From NCBI RefSeq assembly GCF_031456835.1, contig NZ_JAVDVK010000001.1, positions 2,728,001 through 2,792,000 on the forward strand: DNA of 64,000 nt, written 5' to 3'. The notes under the pieces are model-generated. The model was given only the letters and a program-made list of their open reading frames with translations. It did not search any database and was not told where the DNA came from. Position 1 is the stretch's first letter. Each line of letters opens with the position of its first letter. Both the position numbers and the translations under genes were made by a program. Positions 27,691 to 34,452 of the stretch are shown piece after piece. Source of the DNA: Leifsonia shinshuensis. Lineage in GTDB: Bacteria > Actinomycetota > Actinomycetes > Actinomycetales > Microbacteriaceae.

Positions 27691-28230
27691 ATGTCTAAGC
27701 ACACCGCTGTCGCCACGCTCCACACTAACTACGGAGACATCAAGGTCAACCTCTTCGGCAACCACGCGCCGAAGACGGTTCGCAACTTCGTCGGGCTGGC
27801 GACGGGCGAGATCGAGTGGACGCACCCCGCCACGGGCGAGAAGTCGACCGCTCCTCTCTACGACGGTGTGGTCTTCCACCGCATCATCCCCGGCTTCATG
27901 ATCCAGGGCGGCGACCCGCTCGGCCAGGGCGTCGGCGGACCGGGCTACCAGTTCGACGACGAGATCAACCCGGAGCTCGACTTCACCCAGCCGTACATCC
28001 TGGCCATGGCGAACGCCGGCATCCAGGGCGGCCGCGGCACCAACGGCTCGCAGTTCTTCATCACTGTTGCGCCGACCACCTGGCTGCAGGGCAAGCACAC
28101 CATCTTCGGCGAGGTCGCGGACGACGCGTCGCGCAAGATCGTCGACAAGCTCGCCGAGGTGCCGACGGATGCGCGCGACCGGCCGCTGGACGACGTGGTC
28201 ATCGAGTCGATCGACGTCGAGCAGGTCTGA
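27691..28230 (+). CDS. ppiA: peptidyl-prolyl cis-trans isomerase, cyclophilin type
   Basis: A 179-aa cytoplasmic cyclophilin with no signal peptide. The core includes FHRIIPGFMIQGGDP (catalytic Arg in FHRI), NGSQFFITVAPTTWLQGKHTIFGEV and MANAGIQGGRGTNGSQFF. It speeds proline isomerisation during folding. The gene corresponds by position to mycobacterial ppiA, near gyrA. AAGAAT lies 7 nt before the ATG, again compatible with a leaderless message. Confidence 0.93.
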   Translation: MSKHTAVATLHTNYGDIKVNLFGNHAPKTVRNFVGLATGEIEWTHPATGEKSTAPLYDGVVFHRIIPGFMIQGGDPLGQGVGGPGYQFDDEINPELDFTQPYILAMANAGIQGGRGTNGSQFFITVAPTTWLQGKHTIFGEVADDASRKIVDKLAEVPTDARDRPLDDVVIESIDVEQV

Positions 28231-28253
28231 GAGAGGGCGGGCGAGCAGCACAC

Positions 28254-29111
28254 ATGACTCAGCCCGTCGACGCCCGCGCGAGCTACTGCTACCGGCATCC
28301 TGACCGGCAGAGCTACGTGCTCTGCCAGCGCTGCGGCCGCACGATCTGCGGCGAGTGCCAGACTCCGGCCGCCGTGGGTGTGGTGTGCCCGGAGTGCATG
28401 GCGCAGCAGCGCGCGACGCATCCGCGCACCAAGCCGGCGTGGCTCACGCGGTTGACCGGGTCGGGCGCGCCCGTCGTGACGTACGCGATCATCGCCGTGT
28501 GCGTTCTCGTTTTCATCGTCCAGACGCTCGGGCAGCTGCTCAACCTCCCCGTCAACAGCGCCATCGTGTACGCGGGCGCCTACTCCTACCCGAGCGGCAC
28601 GTTCGGGGTGGCCTTCGAGCCGTGGCGGATGCTCACCAGCGTGTTCGCGCACGCCAACATCATCCACATCGCGCTGAACATGTACACGCTGCTCGTGTTC
28701 GGGATGGCCCTGGAGCCGTTGCTCGGACGGGCCCGCTATCTGGCGCTGTTCCTGATCAGCGGCTTCGCGGGTTCGCTCGGCGTGCTGCTGCTCGCCTCTC
28801 CGGTGCAGCCGGTGCTCGGCGCATCCGGCGCGATCTTCGGCCTGTTCGGGGCGTTCTTCATCATCCAGAGACGGCTGGGCGGCAACGCGACCCAGATGCT
28901 CGTGCTGCTCGCCATCAACCTGGGGATCGGCTTCCTGCCCGGGTTCAACATCGCCTGGCAGGCGCACGTCGGCGGGCTCGTCGGCGGCTTCCTCGTCGGG
29001 CTGATCTACGTTGAGACCCGCAAGCCGCAGCGCCGCCGCTGGCAGCTTCCGCTGCTCGTTCTGCTGTGCCTGATCTTCGTGGCGATCAGCCTCATCCACT
29101 TCTTCGTCTGA
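28254..29111 (+). CDS. rhomboid family intramembrane serine protease with N-terminal zinc ribbon
   Basis: 285 aa. Residues about 12-50 hold a cysteine/histidine cluster (CYRHPDRQSYVLCQRCGRTICGEC and CPECM) resembling a B-box or zinc ribbon. Then follow six or seven hydrophobic helices with the rhomboid signature: HANIIHIALNMYTLLVFG, the catalytic serine in GASGAIFGLFGAFF, and the catalytic histidine in AWQAHVGGLVGGFLVG. It cleaves substrates inside the membrane; the substrate is unknown. The start is an ATG 23 nt after ppiA. The gene order ppiA-rhomboid-crgA matches mycobacteria. Confidence 0.92.
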   Translation: MTQPVDARASYCYRHPDRQSYVLCQRCGRTICGECQTPAAVGVVCPECMAQQRATHPRTKPAWLTRLTGSGAPVVTYAIIAVCVLVFIVQTLGQLLNLPVNSAIVYAGAYSYPSGTFGVAFEPWRMLTSVFAHANIIHIALNMYTLLVFGMALEPLLGRARYLALFLISGFAGSLGVLLLASPVQPVLGASGAIFGLFGAFFIIQRRLGGNATQMLVLLAINLGIGFLPGFNIAWQAHVGGLVGGFLVGLIYVETRKPQRRRWQLPLLVLLCLIFVAISLIHFFV

Positions 29112-29126
29112 TCCTGTAGTTCCCAC

Positions 29127-29271
29127 AACGCGTGGATAAGTTATCCACAGGCTTATTAACACTGTGGGTAATTACACGGCTGTAACTCTCCACAGGCTTA
29201 TTAACACTGGGGAAAGCACGCGGGAACGAGCGTCGACTACTCACAGGCAGCCTGTGGAGAAGTGTGGAAAA
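29127..29271. promoter_or_regulatory. DnaA-box cluster distant from oriC
   Basis: Within 145 bp there are head-to-head boxes CGTGGATAA (29131-29139) and consensus TTATCCACA (29141-29149), then TGTGGGTAA (29163-29171), TGTGGAGAA (29253-29261) and a weak TGTGGAAAA (29263-29271). The AT-rich word TTATTAACAC, also present in oriC at 14944-14953, occurs twice. No gene lies here. The cluster may titrate DnaA or act as a secondary control site; it could also regulate crgA. Confidence 0.65.
29145..29209. repeat. 20-bp direct repeat, two copies
   Basis: CCACAGGCTTATTAACACTG is found exactly at 29145-29164 and again at 29190-29209, a period of 45 bp. Each copy joins the end of a DnaA box to a TTATTAACAC element. 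Confidence 0.9.
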
Positions 29272-29276
29272 CACAC

Positions 29277-29307
29277 GACCCGGGCCGGCTGAAAGCCGAC
29301 CCGGGTC
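29277..29307 (-). terminator. terminator-like hairpin downstream of crgA
   Basis: GACCCGGG (29277-29284) pairs with CCCGGGTC (29300-29307). After one mismatch, CGGCT (29286-29290) pairs with AGCCG (29294-29298), leaving a GAA loop. On the minus strand GTGTGTTTT follows. It lies about 20 nt past the crgA stop. Confidence 0.65.
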
Positions 29308-29328
29308 GAAGAGGGAGTGCGAGACGCG

Positions 29329-29589
29329 CTAGCGCCAGCGGGTGGTCATCAGGAAGCCGATGAACGCGATCCCGAAGCCGACGAGGATGTTCCAGGCGCC
29401 GAGGGCCGGGATGGGGTACTGGTTCTGGCTCACGTAGAAGACGATGATCCAGATCAGTCCGAGCAGCATGAAGCCGAACATGAGCGGCTTGAACCACACC
29501 GGGTTCGGCGCCTCTTCTCCGGACGCCGCTGCAGTGCGCTCGGCGCGGGCGGGTCGCTCAGGTTTCGTCTTCGACTTGCTGCGGGCCAT
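29329..29589 (-). CDS. crgA: cell division protein CrgA
   Basis: An 86-aa protein with a charged N-terminus (MARSKSKTKPERPARAERTAA) and two transmembrane helices (PLMFGFMLLGLIWIIVFYVSQ and LGAWNILVGFGIAFIGFLMTTRW). CrgA is an actinobacterial divisome protein that contacts FtsZ, FtsQ and penicillin-binding proteins and coordinates septum formation with growth. The position between the rhomboid and sortase E genes is typical. A TACACT hexamer lies 8 nt upstream of the ATG, suggesting leaderless transcription. Confidence 0.94.
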   Translation of the reverse strand: MARSKSKTKPERPARAERTAAASGEEAPNPVWFKPLMFGFMLLGLIWIIVFYVSQNQYPIPALGAWNILVGFGIAFIGFLMTTRWR

Positions 29590-29687
29590 AGCACCACAGT
29601 GTAGCGGGGAAGCCCCGGAGCTTTCTGAGGCCCCCGAACAGGGGCCGAGTGGGTGCAGGGCCCGTGTCGTTTCACAGAGACCGTCTC

Positions 29688-29693
29688 TAGAAT
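29688..29693 (+). promoter_or_regulatory. -10 element for a leaderless sortase E transcript
   Basis: TAGAAT ends 7 nt before the ATG at 29701, so transcription would begin at or next to the start codon. No Shine-Dalgarno sequence is present. Confidence 0.5.
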
Positions 29694-29700
29694 GTGACAC

Positions 29701-30474
29701 ATGACCCCGCCCGACACCCGCGACCGTCGTCGGGGACGCCGCCCTGCACGGCGCCCAACGGTGGTCGGTGTCATCGGCGAGCTGCTGATCACGGCGGGCG
29801 TGCTCGTCCTTCTCTTCCTCGGCTGGCAGATCTGGTGGAACAACCTCGTGCTGGCCGGTCAGCAGACCAGCGCCGCCGCCCAGCAGAGCCAGAAGTGGGT
29901 GGACGACGCCATCAAGGCGCCCAAACCGGCACCCGACCCTGAAGCGGCCCAGGTCGATCCTCCTGTGATGGCCGCGCCTGCTCCCTACCAGCCCTTCGCC
30001 GTCCTCTACATCCCTCGGCTCGGCCCGGACTGGAAGCGGGTCATCCGGCAGACCGTCGACACCGAGCGTGTGCTGAACAGCTACACGGCGGGAGTGGGCC
30101 ACTATGTGGACACTCAGATGCCCGGTCAGGTCGGCAACTTCGCCGTCGCCGGGCACGACTCGGGATGGGGCAACACCTTCATCGACCTCTCGAAGCTGCG
30201 CATCGGAGACCGCATCTACGTACAGACTCAGGACGGCTGGTACACGTACACCTTCCGGAACTTCGAGTACGTGCAGCCGACTGCGGTCGGCGTGCTGCTG
30301 CCCGTGCCGCGCCAGCCGGCCGCGACCCCGGTGGAGCGGTTCATGACCATCACGACGTGCAACCCGCCCTTCCATGCTGGAGAGCGGCTGATCGCGTACA
30401 GCGTGTACCAGACGTTCGCGCCGCCGCAGGACGTTCCGAGTGAGATCGCCGCCGCGGTCGGACAGGCAGGCTGA
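29701..30474 (+). CDS. class E sortase
   Basis: A 257-aa membrane-anchored transpeptidase. A basic N-terminus precedes one transmembrane helix (VVGVIGELLITAGVLVLLFLGW), then a Pro/Ala linker and the sortase barrel. The catalytic triad is visible: His152 in AVAGHDSGWG, Cys220 in TITTCNPPF and Arg229 in GERLIAYSV. Class E enzymes anchor surface proteins with LAXTG-type signals in high-GC Gram-positives. It starts the group sortase - 52-aa membrane protein - pabA, a conserved actinobacterial arrangement. Confidence 0.92.
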   Translation: MTPPDTRDRRRGRRPARRPTVVGVIGELLITAGVLVLLFLGWQIWWNNLVLAGQQTSAAAQQSQKWVDDAIKAPKPAPDPEAAQVDPPVMAAPAPYQPFAVLYIPRLGPDWKRVIRQTVDTERVLNSYTAGVGHYVDTQMPGQVGNFAVAGHDSGWGNTFIDLSKLRIGDRIYVQTQDGWYTYTFRNFEYVQPTAVGVLLPVPRQPAATPVERFMTITTCNPPFHAGERLIAYSVYQTFAPPQDVPSEIAAAVGQAG

Positions 30475-30476
30475 CG

Positions 30477-30635
30477 ATGTACGGAGCCCTGTGGAGAGTT
30501 CTGCCCGGCCCGTGGTGGGTGCGGTTGCTCATCCTGCTCGTGCTGGCGGCCGTGCTCCTGTTCACCCTGGTGACCTGGGTGTTCCCCTGGGTGGATTCGC
30601 TCCTCGGTCCGCAGGAAGGTACCGTGGGGCCGTGA
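30477..30635 (+). CDS. small single-pass membrane protein, 52 aa
   Basis: Begins 2 nt after the sortase stop and ends in an overlap with pabA (GTGA, 30632-30635). The protein starts MYGALWRVLPGPWWVRLL and has one long hydrophobic helix (LLILLVLAAVLLFTLVTWVFPW) plus a short tail. Third-codon positions are GC-rich, and tight coupling on both sides supports a real gene. Function unknown. A tiny membrane protein at this position is a recurring feature of actinobacterial sortase-pabA loci. Confidence 0.8.
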   Translation: MYGALWRVLPGPWWVRLLILLVLAAVLLFTLVTWVFPWVDSLLGPQEGTVGP

Positions 30636-31270
30636 CTCGCGTACTCGTCATCGACAACTACGACAGCTTCGTCTACACGCTGAACGGCTACCTGCGCGAA
30701 CTCGGCGCCGAGACCGATGTCGTGCGCAACGACGATGTCAGCGCCGACCAGCTGGCGGGGAAGCTCGCCGAGTACGACGCCGTCCTGCTCTCTCCGGGCC
30801 CGGGAAAACCGGCCGACGCGGGCGTGTCCGTCCCCGTCGTCGAGCAGGTGCTGACCACCGGCCAGCCGCTGCTCGGCGTGTGCCTCGGCCACCAGGCGAT
30901 CGCCGAGGCGTTCGGCGGGGTGGTCACCAACGCCGAAGAGCTGATGCACGGCAAGACCTCGAAGGTCACCCACGACGACACGATCCTCTTCGACGGCGTT
31001 CCGCAGCCCTTCACGGCCACGCGCTACCACTCGCTGGCTGTCGTCGACGGCACTCTGCCCGAGGAGCTGCAGATCACCGCACGCACCGAGGGCGGCGTGA
31101 TCATGGCGCTTCAGCACCGGGATGCACCGATCTACGGGGTGCAGTTCCACCCGGAGTCGGTGCTCACCGAGGGCGGCTACCGGATGCTGGGCAACTGGCT
31201 GGAGGCGTCCGGACTGGCGGGCGCAGCCGAGGCGGCCCGCTCGCTCAACCCGTTGGTCAAGCTGGGCTGA
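30632..31270 (+). CDS. pabA: glutamine amidotransferase, anthranilate/aminodeoxychorismate synthase component II
   Basis: A 212-aa class I glutamine amidotransferase: it opens VLVIDNYDSFVYTLNGYL, has the nucleophile Cys in LLGVCLGHQAIAEAFGG, and His/Glu of the triad in YGVQFHPESVLTEGG. It supplies ammonia to chorismate-using partner PabB or TrpE for folate or tryptophan. Location beside pknB matches the mycobacterial gene called trpG/pabA; pabA is the more likely role because trp genes are absent here. The GTG start overlaps the stop of the small upstream gene, so translation is coupled. Confidence 0.9.
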   Translation: MTRVLVIDNYDSFVYTLNGYLRELGAETDVVRNDDVSADQLAGKLAEYDAVLLSPGPGKPADAGVSVPVVEQVLTTGQPLLGVCLGHQAIAEAFGGVVTNAEELMHGKTSKVTHDDTILFDGVPQPFTATRYHSLAVVDGTLPEELQITARTEGGVIMALQHRDAPIYGVQFHPESVLTEGGYRMLGNWLEASGLAGAAEAARSLNPLVKLG

Positions 31271-31329
31271 CGGCGCCGCAAGTCCCCACCAGCCATCGCC
31301 GGAGGGAAAGCTTTCTCGGTGCTCGTTCT

Positions 31330-31354
31330 CGCGCCTTCCGTCACCGAAGGCGCG
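31330..31354 (+). terminator. stem-loop after pabA
   Basis: CGCGCCTTC (31330-31338) and GAAGGCGCG (31346-31354) form a perfect 9-bp stem with a 7-nt loop. The following ACGATT is only weakly T-rich, so termination is possible but not sure. Confidence 0.45.
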
Positions 31355-31424
31355 ACGATTACTTGACATATCCTCATTTGTTGGAGGACAGTTCATAGCT
31401 GACACCATCGGACGGAGTCAGACC

Positions 31425-32636
31425 GTGAAGAAGCTGTTCGCTCTACCACTCACTGTTCTCGCGACGGCCGCCTTGATCTTCGCCGCGACCGGACCGGCGG
31501 CAGCTGGTGCCCGCTACTCGGTCACGACAATCAGCCTGGCGAACACGCATTCACGTCCGCAAGCGATTGCGGCGGACCCCCTCACCGGTACGTTGTACGT
31601 TGGCCAACAGGACGGCGCGGCCGGCGCAATGATTGCAGTACTCGGTCCGTCGGGTGGCTTACGCACATACATTCGCGTGGGCGAGAGCTTTGATGCTGCC
31701 TCGAACGTTCCTCCAGATGGAGAGCGACCTGCGCCGCATGCGCCGTCACGAGTGATCGCGCTGACGGTCAACTCTCTCACCCGGACGGTGATCGCGTTGG
31801 TCACTGATACCTGGATCAACACGAACCCCACATACTCAGGGCTCTCAGGATCGTACGTCGTAACTGTCAACATGCGGACGAACACCGTCTCACATCGCTA
31901 CACCGTCGCGGCACCAGCATCGGAGCCCGAGGCCGCTGCAGAGGGGTGGCACGACATCAGCACTATGTGGACGGGCTTTGCCCTCGATCCGGTCAGGAAC
32001 GTGCTTTGGGGGATCGAGGGGTATGACCCAAGGTCGAGCAACGCAATAGATCGGCTCGATCTGACCACAGGCGTTCATGGGCGAGCCGCCCTGCCGGTTG
32101 TGGCGAATGACTCGCCCATCGACGCGGTACCCACGATCGCGTTCAATATTGCCAACGGGCACGCGTACGTAAGTGTGGCGGGCGTCATCTTCGTTGTCGA
32201 CGGATCCCTGAGGATCATCAACAGGCTGCAAGTTCCGGGCCTCCCGGGATGTGATGTGTTGCCAGGTAGCGGCCAGACCGCGATCGTTGCCTCACCGTGG
32301 ACGAGCACGCTGTATATGACGTGGTGCGGCGGTATCTATGTGATCAATGGAGCGACGAACGTCGTCACGCGTCCCTTCCCGACGATCCCACTCGGCAAGG
32401 CCGGACTGGCTTACGACCCCCTGGGGCGATCGTTGTACGTGTATGAGACTCGCAATGGTGTGAAGGGTCTAGGCATATACAGCACCGTGACTGCGACGTC
32501 GCGCGGCTTCGTGCCTCTGGCCCTGAGCGATGAGGTTCCGACGGCGGGAAACGCGTGGATAGCGAACAGCCCGTTACTCAAGACGACATACGTGACAAGC
32601 TCGGCGTCCACGATTAGTGCGATCGCCACTCGCTGA
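31425..32636 (+). CDS. secreted beta-propeller protein, YncE/NHL-like
   Basis: 403 aa. A clear signal peptide (KKLFALPLTVLATAALIFAATGPAAAGA) is followed by repeating segments of the type AIAADPLTGTLYVGQQDG, GFALDPVRNVLWGIEGY, TIAFNIANGHAYVSVAGVIFVVDG and GLAYDPLGRSLYVYETRNG, which resemble YncE/surface-layer beta-propeller blades. No sortase signal or membrane anchor follows, so it is probably released or loosely attached. The GTG has GGAG 7 nt upstream. Base composition is visibly less GC-rich, with more A/T at third positions than its neighbours, and it interrupts the usual pabA-pknB adjacency, which suggests acquisition by transfer. Ligand and function are unknown. Confidence 0.75.
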   Translation: MKKLFALPLTVLATAALIFAATGPAAAGARYSVTTISLANTHSRPQAIAADPLTGTLYVGQQDGAAGAMIAVLGPSGGLRTYIRVGESFDAASNVPPDGERPAPHAPSRVIALTVNSLTRTVIALVTDTWINTNPTYSGLSGSYVVTVNMRTNTVSHRYTVAAPASEPEAAAEGWHDISTMWTGFALDPVRNVLWGIEGYDPRSSNAIDRLDLTTGVHGRAALPVVANDSPIDAVPTIAFNIANGHAYVSVAGVIFVVDGSLRIINRLQVPGLPGCDVLPGSGQTAIVASPWTSTLYMTWCGGIYVINGATNVVTRPFPTIPLGKAGLAYDPLGRSLYVYETRNGVKGLGIYSTVTATSRGFVPLALSDEVPTAGNAWIANSPLLKTTYVTSSASTISAIATR

Positions 32637-32678
32637 CGAGAGCGCTGATCAACGCGGCGGCGTCGAAAAGGCGTCGGA

Positions 32679-34373
32679 TCAGCCCGAGCAGTAGGTCAGA
32701 TCGACGGTCGTGCCCTGTGGCACATCCCCCGGGGCGACCGACTGCGTGTGCACCATCGTCGCGCCCTTGTCCTGCGGGCACGTGGGGTCCGGCTTCGGGT
32801 TGGCGGTCAGACCGAGCTGAGACAGGATGCCGGTGGCGGCCTGGATTGTCTGCCCGGTGAGGTCGGTGAGCGTCACCTTGCCGCTCGATACGTGCAGGCC
32901 GATGGCGTCGCCTTCGTGCGCTGACGCGTTGGCCGCGGGATCCGTGGAGATCACGACGTTGGCCGGCACCGTGGGTGAGTTCTCCGACGTCGTCGGACCG
33001 ACGGTGAGCCCGGCCTGTTGCAGTGCCTGCGTCGCCGCATCCACCGTCATGTTGTGCACGTCCGGAACCGACACGGTCTTCTTGCCGGTGGAGACGTAGA
33101 CGGTGATGGTGTCACCGGTCGCGACGACGATCCCCGCACCGGGGTCGGTGCGGATGACCTCGCCCTGCGAGTAGGTCGGGCTCGACTCGCTCGTCTGCAC
33201 CCACTTGAGCTTCATGTTCTCGAGCTCAGCCGAGGCCTTGTCGAGGGTCTGCCCCGACAGGTTGGGCACCTTGCGCGACGTCTCCGGCATCGTCGTGCTC
33301 GGCGCGAGCCGGAGCACCCAGGCGAGGACGGCCACGATGACCACCGCCATGATGGCGATGCCGGCCCAGATCCAGATGACCGGTGGGCGGCGCTGCGTGC
33401 GCGTCATCGTCTGGTCCTCGGCCAGCTGCCGGAAGGCCGCCTCCGGGCCGGACACCGAGCTCGGCGGCGCGCCGAACAGCGTCTCGGCGAGCTCGTCCTC
33501 GTGCTTGCGCTTCGGGACGCGGCCCGCGGCCGCCTCCTCCAGGTCGGCGCGGAACTCCGCGACGGTCTGGTAGCGCTCGAAGCGGTCCTTGGTGAGGGCG
33601 CGGGCGACCACGACATCCATCGCGGGGGAGATCTTGGGATTGACGGTGCTCGGCGCGACCGCGGTCTCGCTCACGTGCTGGTAGGCGACGGCGACCGGGG
33701 TGTCGCCGCGGAAGGGCGGACGTCCCGTGAGCATCTCGAAGAGCACGACGCCCGTGGAGTAGAGGTCGGTGCGGGCGTCGACGGACTCGCCCTTCGCCTG
33801 CTCGGGCGAGAAGTAGCTGGCCGTGCCGAGCACGGCGGTGGTCTGCGCGACGGTCGCCGATGAGTCGCTGATGGCGCGGGCGATGCCGAAGTCCATGACC
33901 TTCACCTGGCCGGACTTGGTGATCATGACGTTGCCCGGCTTGATGTCGCGGTGCACGACGCCGGCGCGGTGCGAGTACTCCAGCGCGGTGAGGATGCCCT
34001 CCGTGATGCGGACGGCCTCCGAGAGCTCGAGCGGGCCCTTCTTGATGAGGTCTTTCAGAAGGACGCCGTCGACGAACTCCATGACGATGAACGGGAGCTG
34101 GGCCTCGTGACCGTTCGGCTCACGCACGGTCTCCTCGCCGGCGTCGAAGACGCGGACGATCGTCGGGTGCGTCATGCGGGCCGCGGCCTGCGCCTCCTGG
34201 CGGAAACGGGTGCGGAACGCGGGGTCGGTCGCGAGGGAGGGCTTCAGCAGCTTGATCGCCACCGTGCGGCCCAGTCGGGTGTCGGTGCCGCGGTGCACGT
34301 CCGACATACCGCCCCGGCCGATGAGTTCGCCCACCTGATATCGGCCTGCGAGCAGGCGGCTATCTGGGCTCAA
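32679..34373 (-). CDS. pknB: Ser/Thr protein kinase PknB with PASTA domains
   Basis: 564 aa. The kinase domain (about 12-275) has the glycine loop GRGGMSDVHRG, catalytic Lys41 in VAIKLLK, HRDIKPGN (Asp143), DFG (161-163) and GTASYFSPEQ as the activation end. A juxtamembrane linker leads to one transmembrane helix (VIWIWAGIAIMAVVIVAVLAWVL), then three extracellular PASTA repeats that bind muropeptides and lipid II in relatives. PknB phosphorylates cell-wall and division proteins. The start is a TTG with a very strong AGAAGGAG 6 nt upstream; no ATG or GTG fits better. It follows pknA. Confidence 0.93.
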   Translation of the reverse strand: MSPDSRLLAGRYQVGELIGRGGMSDVHRGTDTRLGRTVAIKLLKPSLATDPAFRTRFRQEAQAAARMTHPTIVRVFDAGEETVREPNGHEAQLPFIVMEFVDGVLLKDLIKKGPLELSEAVRITEGILTALEYSHRAGVVHRDIKPGNVMITKSGQVKVMDFGIARAISDSSATVAQTTAVLGTASYFSPEQAKGESVDARTDLYSTGVVLFEMLTGRPPFRGDTPVAVAYQHVSETAVAPSTVNPKISPAMDVVVARALTKDRFERYQTVAEFRADLEEAAAGRVPKRKHEDELAETLFGAPPSSVSGPEAAFRQLAEDQTMTRTQRRPPVIWIWAGIAIMAVVIVAVLAWVLRLAPSTTMPETSRKVPNLSGQTLDKASAELENMKLKWVQTSESSPTYSQGEVIRTDPGAGIVVATGDTITVYVSTGKKTVSVPDVHNMTVDAATQALQQAGLTVGPTTSENSPTVPANVVISTDPAANASAHEGDAIGLHVSSGKVTLTDLTGQTIQAATGILSQLGLTANPKPDPTCPQDKGATMVHTQSVAPGDVPQGTTVDLTYCSG

Positions 34374-34452
34374 TGCGGACTCCTTCTGGGTGCTGACTCC
34401 GGTTAGTGTAGCGGGGCCCGGCTGGATATCCGCCCGAGGCCCCGGGCCGGGG

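Noticed and set aside
31363..31400. TTGACA as a normal promoter of the beta-propeller gene
   Set aside because: The -35 is perfect but no acceptable -10 lies 16-19 nt downstream (GGACAG at best), so no promoter was called.
32644..32683. GCTGATC/GATCAGC inverted repeat as a pknB terminator
   Set aside because: The loop of 26 nt is long, one arm overlaps the pknB stop codon, and there is no T-run.
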